Shown piece by piece: positions 24,428 through 33,077 of a stretch of 64,000 nt of DNA. Source of the DNA: Collinsella sp. (lineage in GTDB: Bacteria; Actinomycetota; Coriobacteriia; Coriobacteriales; Coriobacteriaceae). Each line of letters opens with the position of its first letter. Positions within the stretch are counted from its first letter, which is position 1. The position numbers and the translations under genes are program-made. Under the pieces are notes generated by a model, which did no database searches, was not told the origin of the DNA, and was given only the letters and a program-made list of their open reading frames with translations. The DNA is taken from positions 1 through 64,000 of the forward strand of contig DXMY01000041.1 of assembly GCA_019413925.1 (NCBI GenBank). The letters are read 5' to 3'.

Positions 24428-26179
24428 ATGGAAACGATCATCAGCGTCGATGACGTCTCGTTCTCATATGGCAGCGCACCCGAGCCCGCGCTCGCCCACG
24501 TGTCGTTTAATGTGCATCAGGGCGATTTCATCGGCATTATCGGTCCTTCGGGCGCCGGCAAGTCCACACTTGCCGCCTGCCTCTCGGGCGCCGTGCCTCA
24601 CCACTACACCGGCACCTTTTTTGGCTCCGTCACCGTGGACGGCCACGACACCTGCGAGGTCTCGCTCACCGATGTATCGCAGATCGTCGGCAGCGTGCTG
24701 CAGGATATCGACACGCAAATGGTCGCCTCGGTCGTCGAGGACGAGATGCTCTTTGGCCTCGAGAACTTTGGCGTCCCCCATGACCAGATCGAGCAGCGCG
24801 TGAGCGAAACGCTCGAGACCGTCGGCATCAGCGACCTGCGCGACCGCGAGATTGCCACCCTCTCGGGCGGACAGAAGCAAAAGGTAGCCATCGCCGCCAT
24901 TCTCGCTATGCGTCCGCGCGTCTTGGTTCTCGACGAGCCCACCGCGGCACTCGACCCTGCCAGCTCCACGCTGGTCTTCGAGACGCTGCGTGAGGCAAAC
25001 CGCGCACTTGGAATCACCATCGTCGTCGTTGAGCAAAAGGTCGCCCTGCTCTCGGAGTACTGCAACCGCGTGCTCGTGCTCAACCATGGCGAAATCGCGC
25101 TGCAGGGCGAACCACACGAGGTCTTCGCGCATACCGACGAGCTCCGTGCCATCGGCGTCGACTGCCCTCGCGTCACGCGTATCTTCAATAGCCTCGAGGC
25201 CGATGGCCTGGTAAGCGGTACCCCTTGCTTGGATGTCGATGAGGCCGAGCGCCTGATTTCGGGCATCGTCGACCCCGCACGCGCGGCCAGCGAAGCCCAG
25301 GCGCCCGCCGGCTCCCCGCATGCACCGTCGTTGCGCCCTCATGCCAAGGACGCCGAACCCGTACTCACCTTCGACCATGTTGAGTTTGCCTATCCCAATG
25401 GCGGCGCCGCCGTACACGACCTTAACCTGACGCTCTATCCCGGCGAGCTCGTGGGCATCGTCGGCCAAAACGGTGCCGGCAAGACCACGCTCACCAAGCT
25501 GCTCACAGGCCTGCTCAAGCCCGCCTCGGGCAGCGTGCGCGTCACGGGACTGGATACCGCGGCCGTTCCCACGAGCCGCATCGCCCGCGAAGTCGCAACC
25601 CTCTTCCAAAACCCCGACCGCCAGATCTGCAAGGATACCGTACTCGACGAGGTCGCTTTTGGCCTGGAGCTTGCCGGCATCGACCGTGCCGAGGCTCTGC
25701 GTCGTGCTCAACTTGTTATCGACCGCTTTGGCCTGCCTGCCGATGAGGCACCTTTCTCGCTTTCGCGCGGCCAGCGACAAATGGTGGCGCTTGCCTCCGT
25801 CGTAGTGGTTGAGCCCAAGATCGTCGTGCTCGACGAGCCCACGAGCGGCCTTGATTACCGCGAGTGCATGACCGTCATGGAAACGGTGCGCACCATGGCC
25901 GAGCGCGGCTGCGCCGTGATTATGGTCTGTCACGACATGGAAGTCGTTTCCGACTTTGCCGAGCGTATCGTAGTAATGGCCGACGGTCGCATCCTCGGCC
26001 GCGGCCGCACGCACGAGCTATTCTCGAACATCGATCTCATGCGGCGTGCCTACGTGGAGCCTCCCCAGGTTATTGAACTCTCGCGCCGTCTGGCATCTTC
26101 CGTCTCGCCCGCTTTTGCGCAGGTGAGCGAGGTCACCGATGTCGTTCGAATTACCAAGGAGATGGTCCGCCGTGGTTAA
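24428..26179 (+). CDS. ECF transporter ATPase, two fused ABC domains
   Basis: A 583-residue protein holding two complete ABC ATPase domains, corresponding to the EcfA and EcfA' subunits that are usually separate. Domain 1 (about 1-275) has GPSGAGKST near residue 38, LSGGQKQKVAIAA and VLDEPTAALD. A 30-residue Ala/Pro-rich linker follows. Domain 2 (about 310-560) has GQNGAGKTT near 350, SLSRGQRQMVALASV and VLDEPTSGLD. The changed signature (LSRGQ in place of LSGGQ) in domain 2 suggests functional asymmetry. ATG at 24428 has GAAAGG upstream. EcfT overlaps its 3' end. Confidence 0.93.
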   Translation: METIISVDDVSFSYGSAPEPALAHVSFNVHQGDFIGIIGPSGAGKSTLAACLSGAVPHHYTGTFFGSVTVDGHDTCEVSLTDVSQIVGSVLQDIDTQMVASVVEDEMLFGLENFGVPHDQIEQRVSETLETVGISDLRDREIATLSGGQKQKVAIAAILAMRPRVLVLDEPTAALDPASSTLVFETLREANRALGITIVVVEQKVALLSEYCNRVLVLNHGEIALQGEPHEVFAHTDELRAIGVDCPRVTRIFNSLEADGLVSGTPCLDVDEAERLISGIVDPARAASEAQAPAGSPHAPSLRPHAKDAEPVLTFDHVEFAYPNGGAAVHDLNLTLYPGELVGIVGQNGAGKTTLTKLLTGLLKPASGSVRVTGLDTAAVPTSRIAREVATLFQNPDRQICKDTVLDEVAFGLELAGIDRAEALRRAQLVIDRFGLPADEAPFSLSRGQRQMVALASVVVVEPKIVVLDEPTSGLDYRECMTVMETVRTMAERGCAVIMVCHDMEVVSDFAERIVVMADGRILGRGRTHELFSNIDLMRRAYVEPPQVIELSRRLASSVSPAFAQVSEVTDVVRITKEMVRRG

Positions 26180-26918
26180 CGTCATCGACTACATGCCGGG
26201 CGATACGCTACTGCATCGCCTGAACCCCGTCGTCAAACTGGGCCTCGCCGCCGCCATCATCGTCGGCATCTTCTTGTCCGACACCTACGTGGCGCTGCTG
26301 GGCTTTTTGGCACTCACCCTTGCGCTGGGTGCCTATGCCGGTGTCGTCGACCGTCTGTTCTCGCTGCTCAAGTTGCTGATTCCGCTCGCGCTTATCATGC
26401 TGGTGCTCCAGCTGGCCTTTATGCGCGATGGCAACGTTGTGTGGGGCTTTATCACCGACACGGGCCTCATCACAGGATCGAAGGCCTGTCTGCGCCTGCT
26501 GGGTGTGGCGTTACCGCTCATCCTCATGCTCATAGTGACCAAGCTCAACGACCTTGCCAACGCCTGCGTCGAGGTGCTGCACGTGCCGTATCGCTATGCC
26601 TTCACCTTTACCACGGCGCTACGCTTTGTGCCGGTGTTTGGTCAGGAGATGAACGCCATCATGGAAGCGCAGACCGCACGCGGCGTCGAGTACGACACCA
26701 AGAACCCCATCAAGAAGCTTAAGCTCATGCTGCCACTGTGCGTGCCACTGCTCATCTCGAGCGTGGGCAAGACCGATGCCACAGCCTTGGCGGCAGAACA
26801 GCGCGGCTTCTATCTGCGTACACGCGCCAGCTCGTACAAGCGCTACCCCATCAAAGGCCTGGACATCGCCGTGCTCATCGTCAGCATCGCCCTCATCGCC
26901 ATCGGCTTCCTGTTCTAG
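26172..26918 (+). CDS. ecfT: ECF transporter T component
   Basis: A 248-residue transmembrane coupling protein with several hydrophobic segments and the cytoplasmic-helix signatures AQTARGVEYDTKNPIKK near 175 and ALAAEQRGFYLRTR near 215, which contact the ATPases. The start is taken as GTG 26172, which overlaps the ATPase stop (GTGGTTAA) and has AAGGAG ten bases before it. It completes the S-AA-T set for the presumed tryptophan importer. Confidence 0.9.
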   Translation: MVNVIDYMPGDTLLHRLNPVVKLGLAAAIIVGIFLSDTYVALLGFLALTLALGAYAGVVDRLFSLLKLLIPLALIMLVLQLAFMRDGNVVWGFITDTGLITGSKACLRLLGVALPLILMLIVTKLNDLANACVEVLHVPYRYAFTFTTALRFVPVFGQEMNAIMEAQTARGVEYDTKNPIKKLKLMLPLCVPLLISSVGKTDATALAAEQRGFYLRTRASSYKRYPIKGLDIAVLIVSIALIAIGFLF

Positions 26919-26946
26919 TTCGCCACCGGCAGCAACCGCCCAACGC

Positions 26947-26985
26947 AAAAGGCCTCGGCTCGCACCAAACGAGCCGAGGCCTTTA
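26947..26985. terminator. Bidirectional terminator after ecfT
   Basis: AAAAGGCCTCGGCTCG pairs with CGAGCCGAGGCCTTT around a short loop. It is followed by ACTGTTT on the top strand and by TTTTGCG on the bottom strand, so it can serve both converging genes. Confidence 0.85.
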
Positions 26986-27010
26986 CTGTTTCATCAGATA
27001 AAACCTACCA

Positions 27011-27037
27011 AAAGTAACCTGTCCCTTTTTGACAGGT
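27011..27037 (-). repeat. Copy of the CAGGTTACTTT repeat with a 7-bp hairpin
   Basis: ACCTGTC (27017-27023) and GACAGGT (27031-27037) form a perfect stem around CCTTTTT. On the minus strand the block continues as CAGGTTACTTTT. The same CAGGTTACTTT core occurs at 40271-40281 and 41518-41528, so this is a small dispersed repeat. Confidence 0.7.
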
Positions 27038-27043
27038 CGGAAG

Positions 27044-27790
27044 CTAGAGGCGGTAGGGGGCGCCGCTGCGGATGATGGATTCGCGCACCAGGACATCCAT
27101 GGCATCGAGGGTGATCTCGGGCATCTCTCGATACTTCTGCAGCACCGATAGCTCGGTGCAGGCCAGAATGACACGGTCGCAGCCGCTACGGGCGAACTCC
27201 CACATCACGCGGTCGAACTTATCCATATCGGGCTCACGTCCGGCTTTCACATCATCGTAGATAAGCGACATCACATCGTTCTGACGTTTCTCGCTGGGAT
27301 AGACGACCTCAACACCCGCAGCCTCGCATTCGCGGCCGTAGACGCCCGCGCCCACGGTTCCGTCGGTGCCCATAATGCCAATCTTGTGCACCGGCTCGGC
27401 CGGCATACTCAGGTTGGGGTCGAACTCGCACTCCCCCATCACCGCACCCGCAAGGGCATAGCGCACCGACTCACGCGGCATGTGGATAATCGGCACCTTC
27501 GTAAACGACTGGATCTGGTCGTAGAAGTAGTGCGACGTGTTGCAGGGAATGGCAATGTGCGCACAGCCCAGCGACTCGAGTGCCTGGGCACACTCTTTCA
27601 TGGTCGCCAGCAGCTTGGCATGCTCGCCGGTCTTAATGGCAAGCGTGCGGTCGGGCATGGTCGACTTGGAGAGCACCACCATGTCGATATGTTCCTGATC
27701 GCAGGCAGCAGCCGTATGGCGCACCACCTGGTCGTAGTAATACGACGTGGCCTCGGCGCCCATGCCGCCGATAACTCCCAGCTTTTCCAT
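27044..27790 (-). CDS. Aspartate racemase family protein
   Basis: A 248-residue PLP-independent amino-acid racemase of the Asp/Glu type. GVIGGMGAEATSYYYDQVV opens the protein, and the two catalytic cysteines lie in the motifs IAIPCNTSHYF near residue 82 and ILACTELSVLQ near 193. The start at 27790 has AAGGAGG upstream. It lies directly after a D-aspartate ligase homologue on the same strand, which strongly suggests that it makes the D-Asp used for the peptidoglycan cross-bridge, as in the racemase/ligase pair of Enterococcus faecium (known system). Confidence 0.9.
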   Translation of the reverse strand: MEKLGVIGGMGAEATSYYYDQVVRHTAAACDQEHIDMVVLSKSTMPDRTLAIKTGEHAKLLATMKECAQALESLGCAHIAIPCNTSHYFYDQIQSFTKVPIIHMPRESVRYALAGAVMGECEFDPNLSMPAEPVHKIGIMGTDGTVGAGVYGRECEAAGVEVVYPSEKRQNDVMSLIYDDVKAGREPDMDKFDRVMWEFARSGCDRVILACTELSVLQKYREMPEITLDAMDVLVRESIIRSGAPYRL

Positions 27791-27874
27791 CGCCGCCTCC
27801 TTGGTGACGCTTGCGCAATTGCGCGTATCATACCCGCGCCCGCCCGATGTAAACCGGACGGGCGCCGCACTCAT

Positions 27875-29131
27875 CTACTTGTAATACGTCTTGAACAGCT
27901 TAAAGTGGCGCAGCTTGGTGTGCCACATGCGCAGCCAGCGGTTAAAGACAAAGTCGCCCTTCATAAACGAAGGGTCGGCGCCCTTGCCTTCCTTGTCCAG
28001 GCGATGCACCTTAGCGCGCAGCTCGGGATCCTTGACGTACTTGTCGACGACGCCCATGGGAACGACCATCCACAGCGCCTCGTCCTGCGCCGTCACAAAC
28101 TCCGGCTCAAACGGGCGGTTGAACACATACTCGTCCACCACATACTTGGCAACGTTAAAGCCGCTGTTAGTGACGTAGTAGTTGCTGCGACCTTGGCGCG
28201 TGTTGAAATCGAAGAACTTAAACGAGCCGTCGCGTTCGTCGTACTTAACGTCAAAGTTGGAATAACCCACAAAGTGAAGGTCCTCGAGCAACTTGCGCAC
28301 GCCGCCCATGAGCTCGTCATTGGGCTCGGTGATGATACAGGCGTGGTTGCCGACACCGTGAGGCTGATGCTCCTCGAGCAGCACGTGACCCAGGCACATC
28401 ATGCGCACCTTGCCGTTGCGGTCGGAATAACTGGTGAGCACGCGCATGTACTCGTCATTGCCGGGCACGCGATCCTGCAAGATCAGGTCGTCGGTGTAGC
28501 CGCTGGCATACGAGTCGCGAATGACCTGTTCCAGCTCGGCACGGTCGGCAATCTCATAGGCCTTTTTCTGGCCCTCGAACTCGTGCTGCCACCACATGAT
28601 GCCGTCAGAAGGCTTCAGAATCATCGGGTAAGGAAAATCGATCTGGTCGAGCACTTCGGCAGGTGCCTCGCCTTGGGCGTTCAGCATCGCCATGGTGAAG
28701 GTAAAGGTATGCGGATAGGGCACGCCATGCTTCTCGCACAGCTCGTAGAAGATCTCCTTCTTCTGACACTGCTCAAGCATGCTGTAGGGAGCGTAAGGCG
28801 CGACGATGTTATCCGCCAACTCATGGGCATCCTTGGCCTGAGCCACGAGGGCAACATAGTTATCGCCACAGCCCACAAGAACAATCGTCTTATCGGCATG
28901 CGCTTGGGCAATGCCGTTGACGGTCCTGAGCATCACGGGCATGGTATCGATATCCACGTTGGGCGTGTAGTCGATAATCTGGCTGCGGTACGCGGGACCC
29001 GTCTGGTACTTGCCAAAGACCAGGCTCTTGACCTGGTACTCCTCGTAGAAGGCGCGCGCCACCGAATAGGCGTTGATGTCGCCACCGAGCAGCACGGGAA
29101 TAAACTCGCGCTCTGTAAACTGCAATGCCAT
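27875..29131 (-). CDS. D-aspartate ligase (ATP-grasp) for peptidoglycan cross-bridge
   Basis: A 418-residue ATP-grasp enzyme. It follows the E. faecium D-aspartate ligase (Aslfm) from end to end: FIPVLLGGDINAYSVARAF, the GCGDNYVALV segment, YELCEKHGVPYPHT, LKPSDGIMWW, the VPGNDEYMRVLTSY stretch, and the ATP/Mg motif SNFDVKYDERDGSFKFFDFN followed by RQGRS. That enzyme adds D-Asp to the epsilon-amino group of Lys in the peptidoglycan precursor. The aspartate racemase gene follows 84 bases downstream, supplying the substrate. The family identity is strong; the D-Asp specificity is inferred from similarity and neighbourhood. Confidence 0.88.
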   Translation of the reverse strand: MALQFTEREFIPVLLGGDINAYSVARAFYEEYQVKSLVFGKYQTGPAYRSQIIDYTPNVDIDTMPVMLRTVNGIAQAHADKTIVLVGCGDNYVALVAQAKDAHELADNIVAPYAPYSMLEQCQKKEIFYELCEKHGVPYPHTFTFTMAMLNAQGEAPAEVLDQIDFPYPMILKPSDGIMWWQHEFEGQKKAYEIADRAELEQVIRDSYASGYTDDLILQDRVPGNDEYMRVLTSYSDRNGKVRMMCLGHVLLEEHQPHGVGNHACIITEPNDELMGGVRKLLEDLHFVGYSNFDVKYDERDGSFKFFDFNTRQGRSNYYVTNSGFNVAKYVVDEYVFNRPFEPEFVTAQDEALWMVVPMGVVDKYVKDPELRAKVHRLDKEGKGADPSFMKGDFVFNRWLRMWHTKLRHFKLFKTYYK

Positions 29132-29524
29132 GGAAACTTCCTATCATGAACTGCCCACACAACGGGCGGTCTTTGCGCAACTGATTTATTCTAGCGTGCC
29201 AAACCGCCGGCGCCCAAAGCTCCACCGTATCTATGGCAATCAGCGCAATTATCCAGCATGAAATCCGCCCTCGCCGTGATGGGACCCTGTAGTTGCAAAA
29301 CCCCACATGAGGCGACTTTTGATAAACAAAAACCCTCTCGACAGGGTTCCGTAACGTTAAAGTTGAACTCTATGGTTTCTCAACAATTCACCATTCCCGC
29401 AGGTCAAGGCCAAAGCCTCAAGTTCAACTTGACCCTTTAGAACCTTTAAGGTTCAAGTTGAGGTCGAAAGCAGTAGTAGAATACCGTTCGAACCATAACC
29501 TACGATTGATTGCAGAGGGACTGG
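29132..29524. other. Intergenic region with repeated CAAGTT/AACTTG motifs
   Basis: About 390 bases between divergent genes. It contains a perfect hairpin AACCCT-CTCGAC-AGGGTT (about 29332-29350), and further on several related copies of AAGTTGAAC/GTTCAACTTG, ending with a palindrome GAACCTTTAAGGTTC just before a second TTCAAGTTGAGG. This clustering of direct and inverted CAAGTT-type half-sites upstream of the secreted hydrolase gene looks like a regulatory region. A TAGAAT at about 29476 is a possible -10. Confidence 0.55.
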
Positions 29525-30658
29525 ATGCAGCATTCGAATCATCGCGCCGCAGCGCTCATTGCGTCGAAGCCGGCTCGTATCATCACGAGCGCCGCGCTCG
29601 CCGTTGCGCTGACGGCCACGCCGATGCTCTCCCCCGTTGCGGCGTATGCCGCCTCGCAGGCAACGCAGGACCAGCTTTCCGCAGCCCAGCAGAAGATCGA
29701 AGCCGCCACGAGCGCCTACAACGACGCCCGCACCAAACTCGATGACCTGCAAAAGCAGATTGACTCCAATGAGGCAAGCATCGAGGAAATCGAGGCTAAG
29801 CTTCCCGAGCAGCAGGCCAAAGCAAGCTCCGCCATGCGCGATCTGTACAAGTATCAGAAGGGCACCAACCCCATCGTGAGCTTCCTGGTCAACGCGCAGA
29901 GCCTGGGTGAGTTCATCACGACCTGCAAATACACCAACCAGATCACGAGCTCGAGCGTCGACGAGATCGAACAGCTTAATAACATGCAAACCGAACTCGA
30001 GCAGAACAAGGCTGAGCTCCAGCAGGCCAAGTCTCAGCTTAAGGCAGAGCAGAAAAACGCCGAGGATGCGTTGGCTCAGGCCCAGCAGCTCCGCAGCGAG
30101 GCACAGGCAAAAGCCGAGCAGGAAAATGCCGCCGAGCTTGCCAAGCTTGAGGCCGATAAGGCCGCTGCCGCCGAGAAGATCTCGGGCGAGGGCGTAAGCG
30201 GCAGCAATTCCAGCAGCCAGGCCACCAACACCAACACCACCATCGACACCACGGTGAACAACGCCAATACCGGTAGCTCCGATTACGATTCGTTCATTAA
30301 TGAGTGGACGAGCCGCATCGACAATTATCTCGCCGGCTCCCCCATGGCAGGCCAGGGCTATAACTTTGCCGTCGCCGCTTGGAATACCGGTGTCGACCCC
30401 CGTTGGTCCCCCGCCATCGCCTGCATCGAGAGCACCAAGGGTGCTTATTGCGCCAATTCTTACAACGCCTGGGGCTGGAGTGCCCGTGGCGGCGGTTGGC
30501 GCAGCTTTGGCAGCTGGAGCGAGGGCATCTCCGCTCACGTTGCCTATCTGGGCGCCAACTACGGCTCCACCCTTACCCCGGCAGCGGCCAAAAAGTACTG
30601 CCCGCCCACGTGGCAGGACTGGTACAACAAAGTCGCCGCTCAGATGAACCGCATCTAA
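29525..30658 (+). CDS. Secreted coiled-coil peptidoglycan hydrolase-like protein
   Basis: A 377-residue exported protein. Residues 1-43 form a long signal peptide ending AAYA|AS. Residues about 45-220 are a heptad-rich Gln/Ala/Glu coiled coil resembling the PcsB/CwlO type regulators (LDDLQKQIDSNEASIEEIEAKLPEQ). A Ser/Thr/Asn linker follows and a C-terminal domain of about 120 residues with YNFAVAAWNTGVDPRWSPAIACIES and NSYNAWGWSA resembles lysozyme-like/glucosaminidase folds, with an N-terminal Glu in IES as a candidate catalytic acid. The start at 29525 has AGAGGGA before it. It probably acts on peptidoglycan at division. Confidence 0.82.
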   Translation: MQHSNHRAAALIASKPARIITSAALAVALTATPMLSPVAAYAASQATQDQLSAAQQKIEAATSAYNDARTKLDDLQKQIDSNEASIEEIEAKLPEQQAKASSAMRDLYKYQKGTNPIVSFLVNAQSLGEFITTCKYTNQITSSSVDEIEQLNNMQTELEQNKAELQQAKSQLKAEQKNAEDALAQAQQLRSEAQAKAEQENAAELAKLEADKAAAAEKISGEGVSGSNSSSQATNTNTTIDTTVNNANTGSSDYDSFINEWTSRIDNYLAGSPMAGQGYNFAVAAWNTGVDPRWSPAIACIESTKGAYCANSYNAWGWSARGGGWRSFGSWSEGISAHVAYLGANYGSTLTPAAAKKYCPPTWQDWYNKVAAQMNRI

Positions 30659-30666
30659 GCGCAACT

Positions 30667-30694
30667 GCAAAGGGCCCCAATGGGGCCCTTTTCT
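30667..30694. terminator. Bidirectional terminator
   Basis: AAAGGGCCCC-AAT-GGGGCCCTTT is a near-perfect stem followed by TCTTTT on the top strand and by TTTGC on the bottom strand, between the two converging genes. Confidence 0.85.
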
Positions 30695-30695
30695 T

Positions 30696-32075
30696 TTAGG
30701 TAGCGGAGGTATCGACGACGCCGGTCGCATTGGCAATCGCGACTATGACGATCATGCATAGGAGCAGCACACCCAATGCCTTGAGCCAGAGTTTCGCGAG
30801 TTTCTTGCCGCGATGGCTGTCGAGCAGTGCGAATCGCCGACGAAGACGGCGCTTATCGAGCAGCGCAAAATGCATAAGCACCATAAGGCCATCGACAAAG
30901 AAAAAATACTCGATTATGAGAAGCCACGTCGGGTAGCTTTGGTTTGCTCCCGTGGGGTGAAAGACGGCAAAGTGACTTCCGGCAAAGAACACAAGTAGCG
31001 AGAAGCAGACGAGCGCATTCCAAATGCGCCCCAGAGACTCCGGAACGCGAGAGAGCAGACCGCATGCAGCGGAGGCGGCAGGCCTAGGAAGCCCTGCGGG
31101 GTTCTGGAGCCCTTGGAGCGTCAACACCGTCTCCGAGGCCGGAGTACGGACAGGCGCAGGTGTAGGAGGCCGCACGGGGCGGCTCAGATCGTATGCCGAG
31201 CGCGTCGCCCGTCCCAACGCTTCCGCACTCGCAAAACGCTTGGCCGGGTCGAGCGCCATCGACATGCAGACGGCATCGGCAAGTGGAGTGGGAATGCCAC
31301 GCGCCTCGCATTGCTCGCGCATGTCGAGCCCTGGTTTAGGGTCGACTCCCGTCAAGCAGAAGAGCAACAGGGCGCCAAGTGCGTAGACGTCGCTGCGCAC
31401 ACTCGTCTGCCCAAACCCATACTGCTCGGGCGGCGCATAGGGTCGCGTGCCAAACTTGACGGTGTCGGCATCGGCGCCATCGCGCCATACGCGCGCGATC
31501 CCCAAGTCGATAATCACCAGCGACGAAAACGTCAGGCCCTCATCGAGCGTACAGTTCGCACCCGTCACGATGATATTCGACGGTTTGAGGTCGCGATGGA
31601 TCACCGGCGCCGACGTCTCCCCCGCCATTGCAAAACCGGCGTGGAGCTCGCCCACGGCATCGCATAGGGCAGGATACAATTCACGCGCATAATCGGGGGT
31701 GGCTCCCAGACGGTCCACCAGCACCCCGAGCGTCTCCCCTTCGATGTATTCCATAACCACGTTGAGCTCGTCGCCCACACGACGACAATCGACGATTCTG
31801 GGCAGGTGCTCAAAACGCCTGCCTGCCCGCTGAGCGGCAAACAGACGCTCGTATGCCCCGCCGATTTGAGCCGAGGCATCGATGCGTTTACGGACAAAGG
31901 GGCCGAGCGAACCACCACCGGTTCCTTCAAAGTACACGAGCTCGGTTGTTTCAACGGACGAGCGCTTAAGTACACGCTCCACGCGATAGCTGTCGTCGCG
32001 ATCGAGCGACGCCAGATGTTCGGCAAGCGCTGCGGTCAGCTCGTCATCGGAATATGTTGTGATCTGAGTATCCAT
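30696..32075 (-). CDS. Serine/threonine protein kinase with membrane tail
   Basis: A 459-residue protein kinase. The catalytic loop HRDLKPSNII lies near residue 156 and the metal motif reads DLG in place of DFG (VIIDLGIARVW). The activation/substrate segment GTRPYAPPEQYG is that of the bacterial kinase family. The ATP-loop region is degenerate (FEGTGGGSLGPFVRKRID keeps the invariant Lys as KRI). After about residue 300 comes a Pro-rich linker, then hydrophobic segments near 350-380 and 430-450, so the kinase faces the cytoplasm and is membrane-fixed. No extracellular sensor domain is apparent. An HTH protein lies upstream on the same strand. Confidence 0.9.
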   Translation of the reverse strand: MDTQITTYSDDELTAALAEHLASLDRDDSYRVERVLKRSSVETTELVYFEGTGGGSLGPFVRKRIDASAQIGGAYERLFAAQRAGRRFEHLPRIVDCRRVGDELNVVMEYIEGETLGVLVDRLGATPDYARELYPALCDAVGELHAGFAMAGETSAPVIHRDLKPSNIIVTGANCTLDEGLTFSSLVIIDLGIARVWRDGADADTVKFGTRPYAPPEQYGFGQTSVRSDVYALGALLLFCLTGVDPKPGLDMREQCEARGIPTPLADAVCMSMALDPAKRFASAEALGRATRSAYDLSRPVRPPTPAPVRTPASETVLTLQGLQNPAGLPRPAASAACGLLSRVPESLGRIWNALVCFSLLVFFAGSHFAVFHPTGANQSYPTWLLIIEYFFFVDGLMVLMHFALLDKRRLRRRFALLDSHRGKKLAKLWLKALGVLLLCMIVIVAIANATGVVDTSAT

Positions 32076-32173
32076 AGCCTCCATCATAGCGCAGGGCGCA
32101 GACACCCCATGGCATCCGCGCCCCGTTCGTTTGCATCGTTGTTCGGCAGCTCCGCCGGCTCAGATATCAGCCG

Positions 32174-32596
32174 CTAACTCACCGTCTCCTCGCCAAAGCG
32201 ATACAGCTCCTCGTTGACCTTTTGGAGGCTGCACCCGCGATCGATGCAAAAGATGATAATCGCATCACGGCGATCCTTGCAGTTAAGGACGCTTACCCCG
32301 GCAGCCGTCAGTGCACGGTTGGTCTCTTTGAGCGTCAGCGCCATCGCAAAGGCAATCTGCAGCACCTTATTGCGACTCGGATTGCGCGAACCAGTAAAGA
32401 TCTGATAGCCAAAGGTCTCGTTGAGGTCGGCCATACGCACCACGCGCGAACGCTCCAAGCCCTTTTCCTGCAGCAGCTGCTTCAGGTAGTCCGAAAGCGA
32501 CGGGGCGGAAAAGTCGTGCTCCCTGATATAGCCATCGATGTTCGGCGCATCGAGAAGCTCATTGAGCAACTCCTCGGTCAGCTTTTTATCGGGCAT
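32174..32596 (-). CDS. XRE-like helix-turn-helix protein, kinase partner
   Basis: A 140-residue protein. Residues about 30-95 (LSDYLKQLLQEKGLERSRVVRMADLNETFGYQIFTGSRNPSRNKVLQIAFAM) form an XRE-type HTH, with a helical tail (NRALTAAGVSVLNCKDRRDAIIIFCIDRG). It lies about 100 bases upstream of the Ser/Thr kinase gene on the same strand. The tight arrangement suggests a two-gene unit in which this DNA-binding protein is a target or regulator of the kinase; direct evidence is lacking. Confidence 0.75.
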   Translation of the reverse strand: MPDKKLTEELLNELLDAPNIDGYIREHDFSAPSLSDYLKQLLQEKGLERSRVVRMADLNETFGYQIFTGSRNPSRNKVLQIAFAMALTLKETNRALTAAGVSVLNCKDRRDAIIIFCIDRGCSLQKVNEELYRFGEETVS

Positions 32597-32628
32597 ACGA
32601 CTTCACCTCCCCCAGTGCATGCAACATG

Positions 32629-33072
32629 CTAGAAACCGCTTACGTCCGAACGCTCCCAGCTAGCAACCTGGTCGGGAGACACCGTACCCAGCGCCTCGAA
32701 CTTCCAGGAGCCGCCCGCCTTCAGATGATTGGTGTTTGCAAGAGCCGTTCCAACCTGGTTGCCATCGGCATCATACAGAACATACTCAATCTGAATGTAG
32801 CTCTTTTCCTTGTCCGTGTTATTGGTCAGCGTGCCCGTGATCTTATAGGCAAACTGATTGGAGGTGTCTTCAGCCTCGTCAGCAATGGTATACGGTTCTT
32901 GCGGTTCTTTTTGCTCCTCAGCCTGCTGTGTCGTCTCGGCAGGTTTTGCCGAATCGCTCGCAGACGAATCGGTTGAATTGCCACCCATAGAGCCCACGGC
33001 ACCGACGATAACCAGCACCACGATGACGCCTAGGACAATCTTGCCGATCGGCTTCTTTCCCTCTTTTGCCAT
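32629..33072 (-). CDS. FxLYD-domain membrane-anchored protein
   Basis: A 147-residue protein with an N-terminal membrane anchor (IGKIVLGVIVVLVIVGAVGSM, about residues 9-29), a Ser/Asp/Glu/Pro-rich linker and a C-terminal beta domain with the FxLYD-type pattern: ITGTLTNNTDKEKSYIQIEY, VLYDADGNQVGTALANT and LKAGGSWKFEA. The domain faces outside. FxLYD domains occur in many envelope proteins of unknown function. The striking thing is its leader: the ribosome site lies within a perfect hairpin (see 33078-33131). Confidence 0.82.
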   Translation of the reverse strand: MAKEGKKPIGKIVLGVIVVLVIVGAVGSMGGNSTDSSASDSAKPAETTQQAEEQKEPQEPYTIADEAEDTSNQFAYKITGTLTNNTDKEKSYIQIEYVLYDADGNQVGTALANTNHLKAGGSWKFEALGTVSPDQVASWERSDVSGF

Positions 33073-33077
33073 TATTC

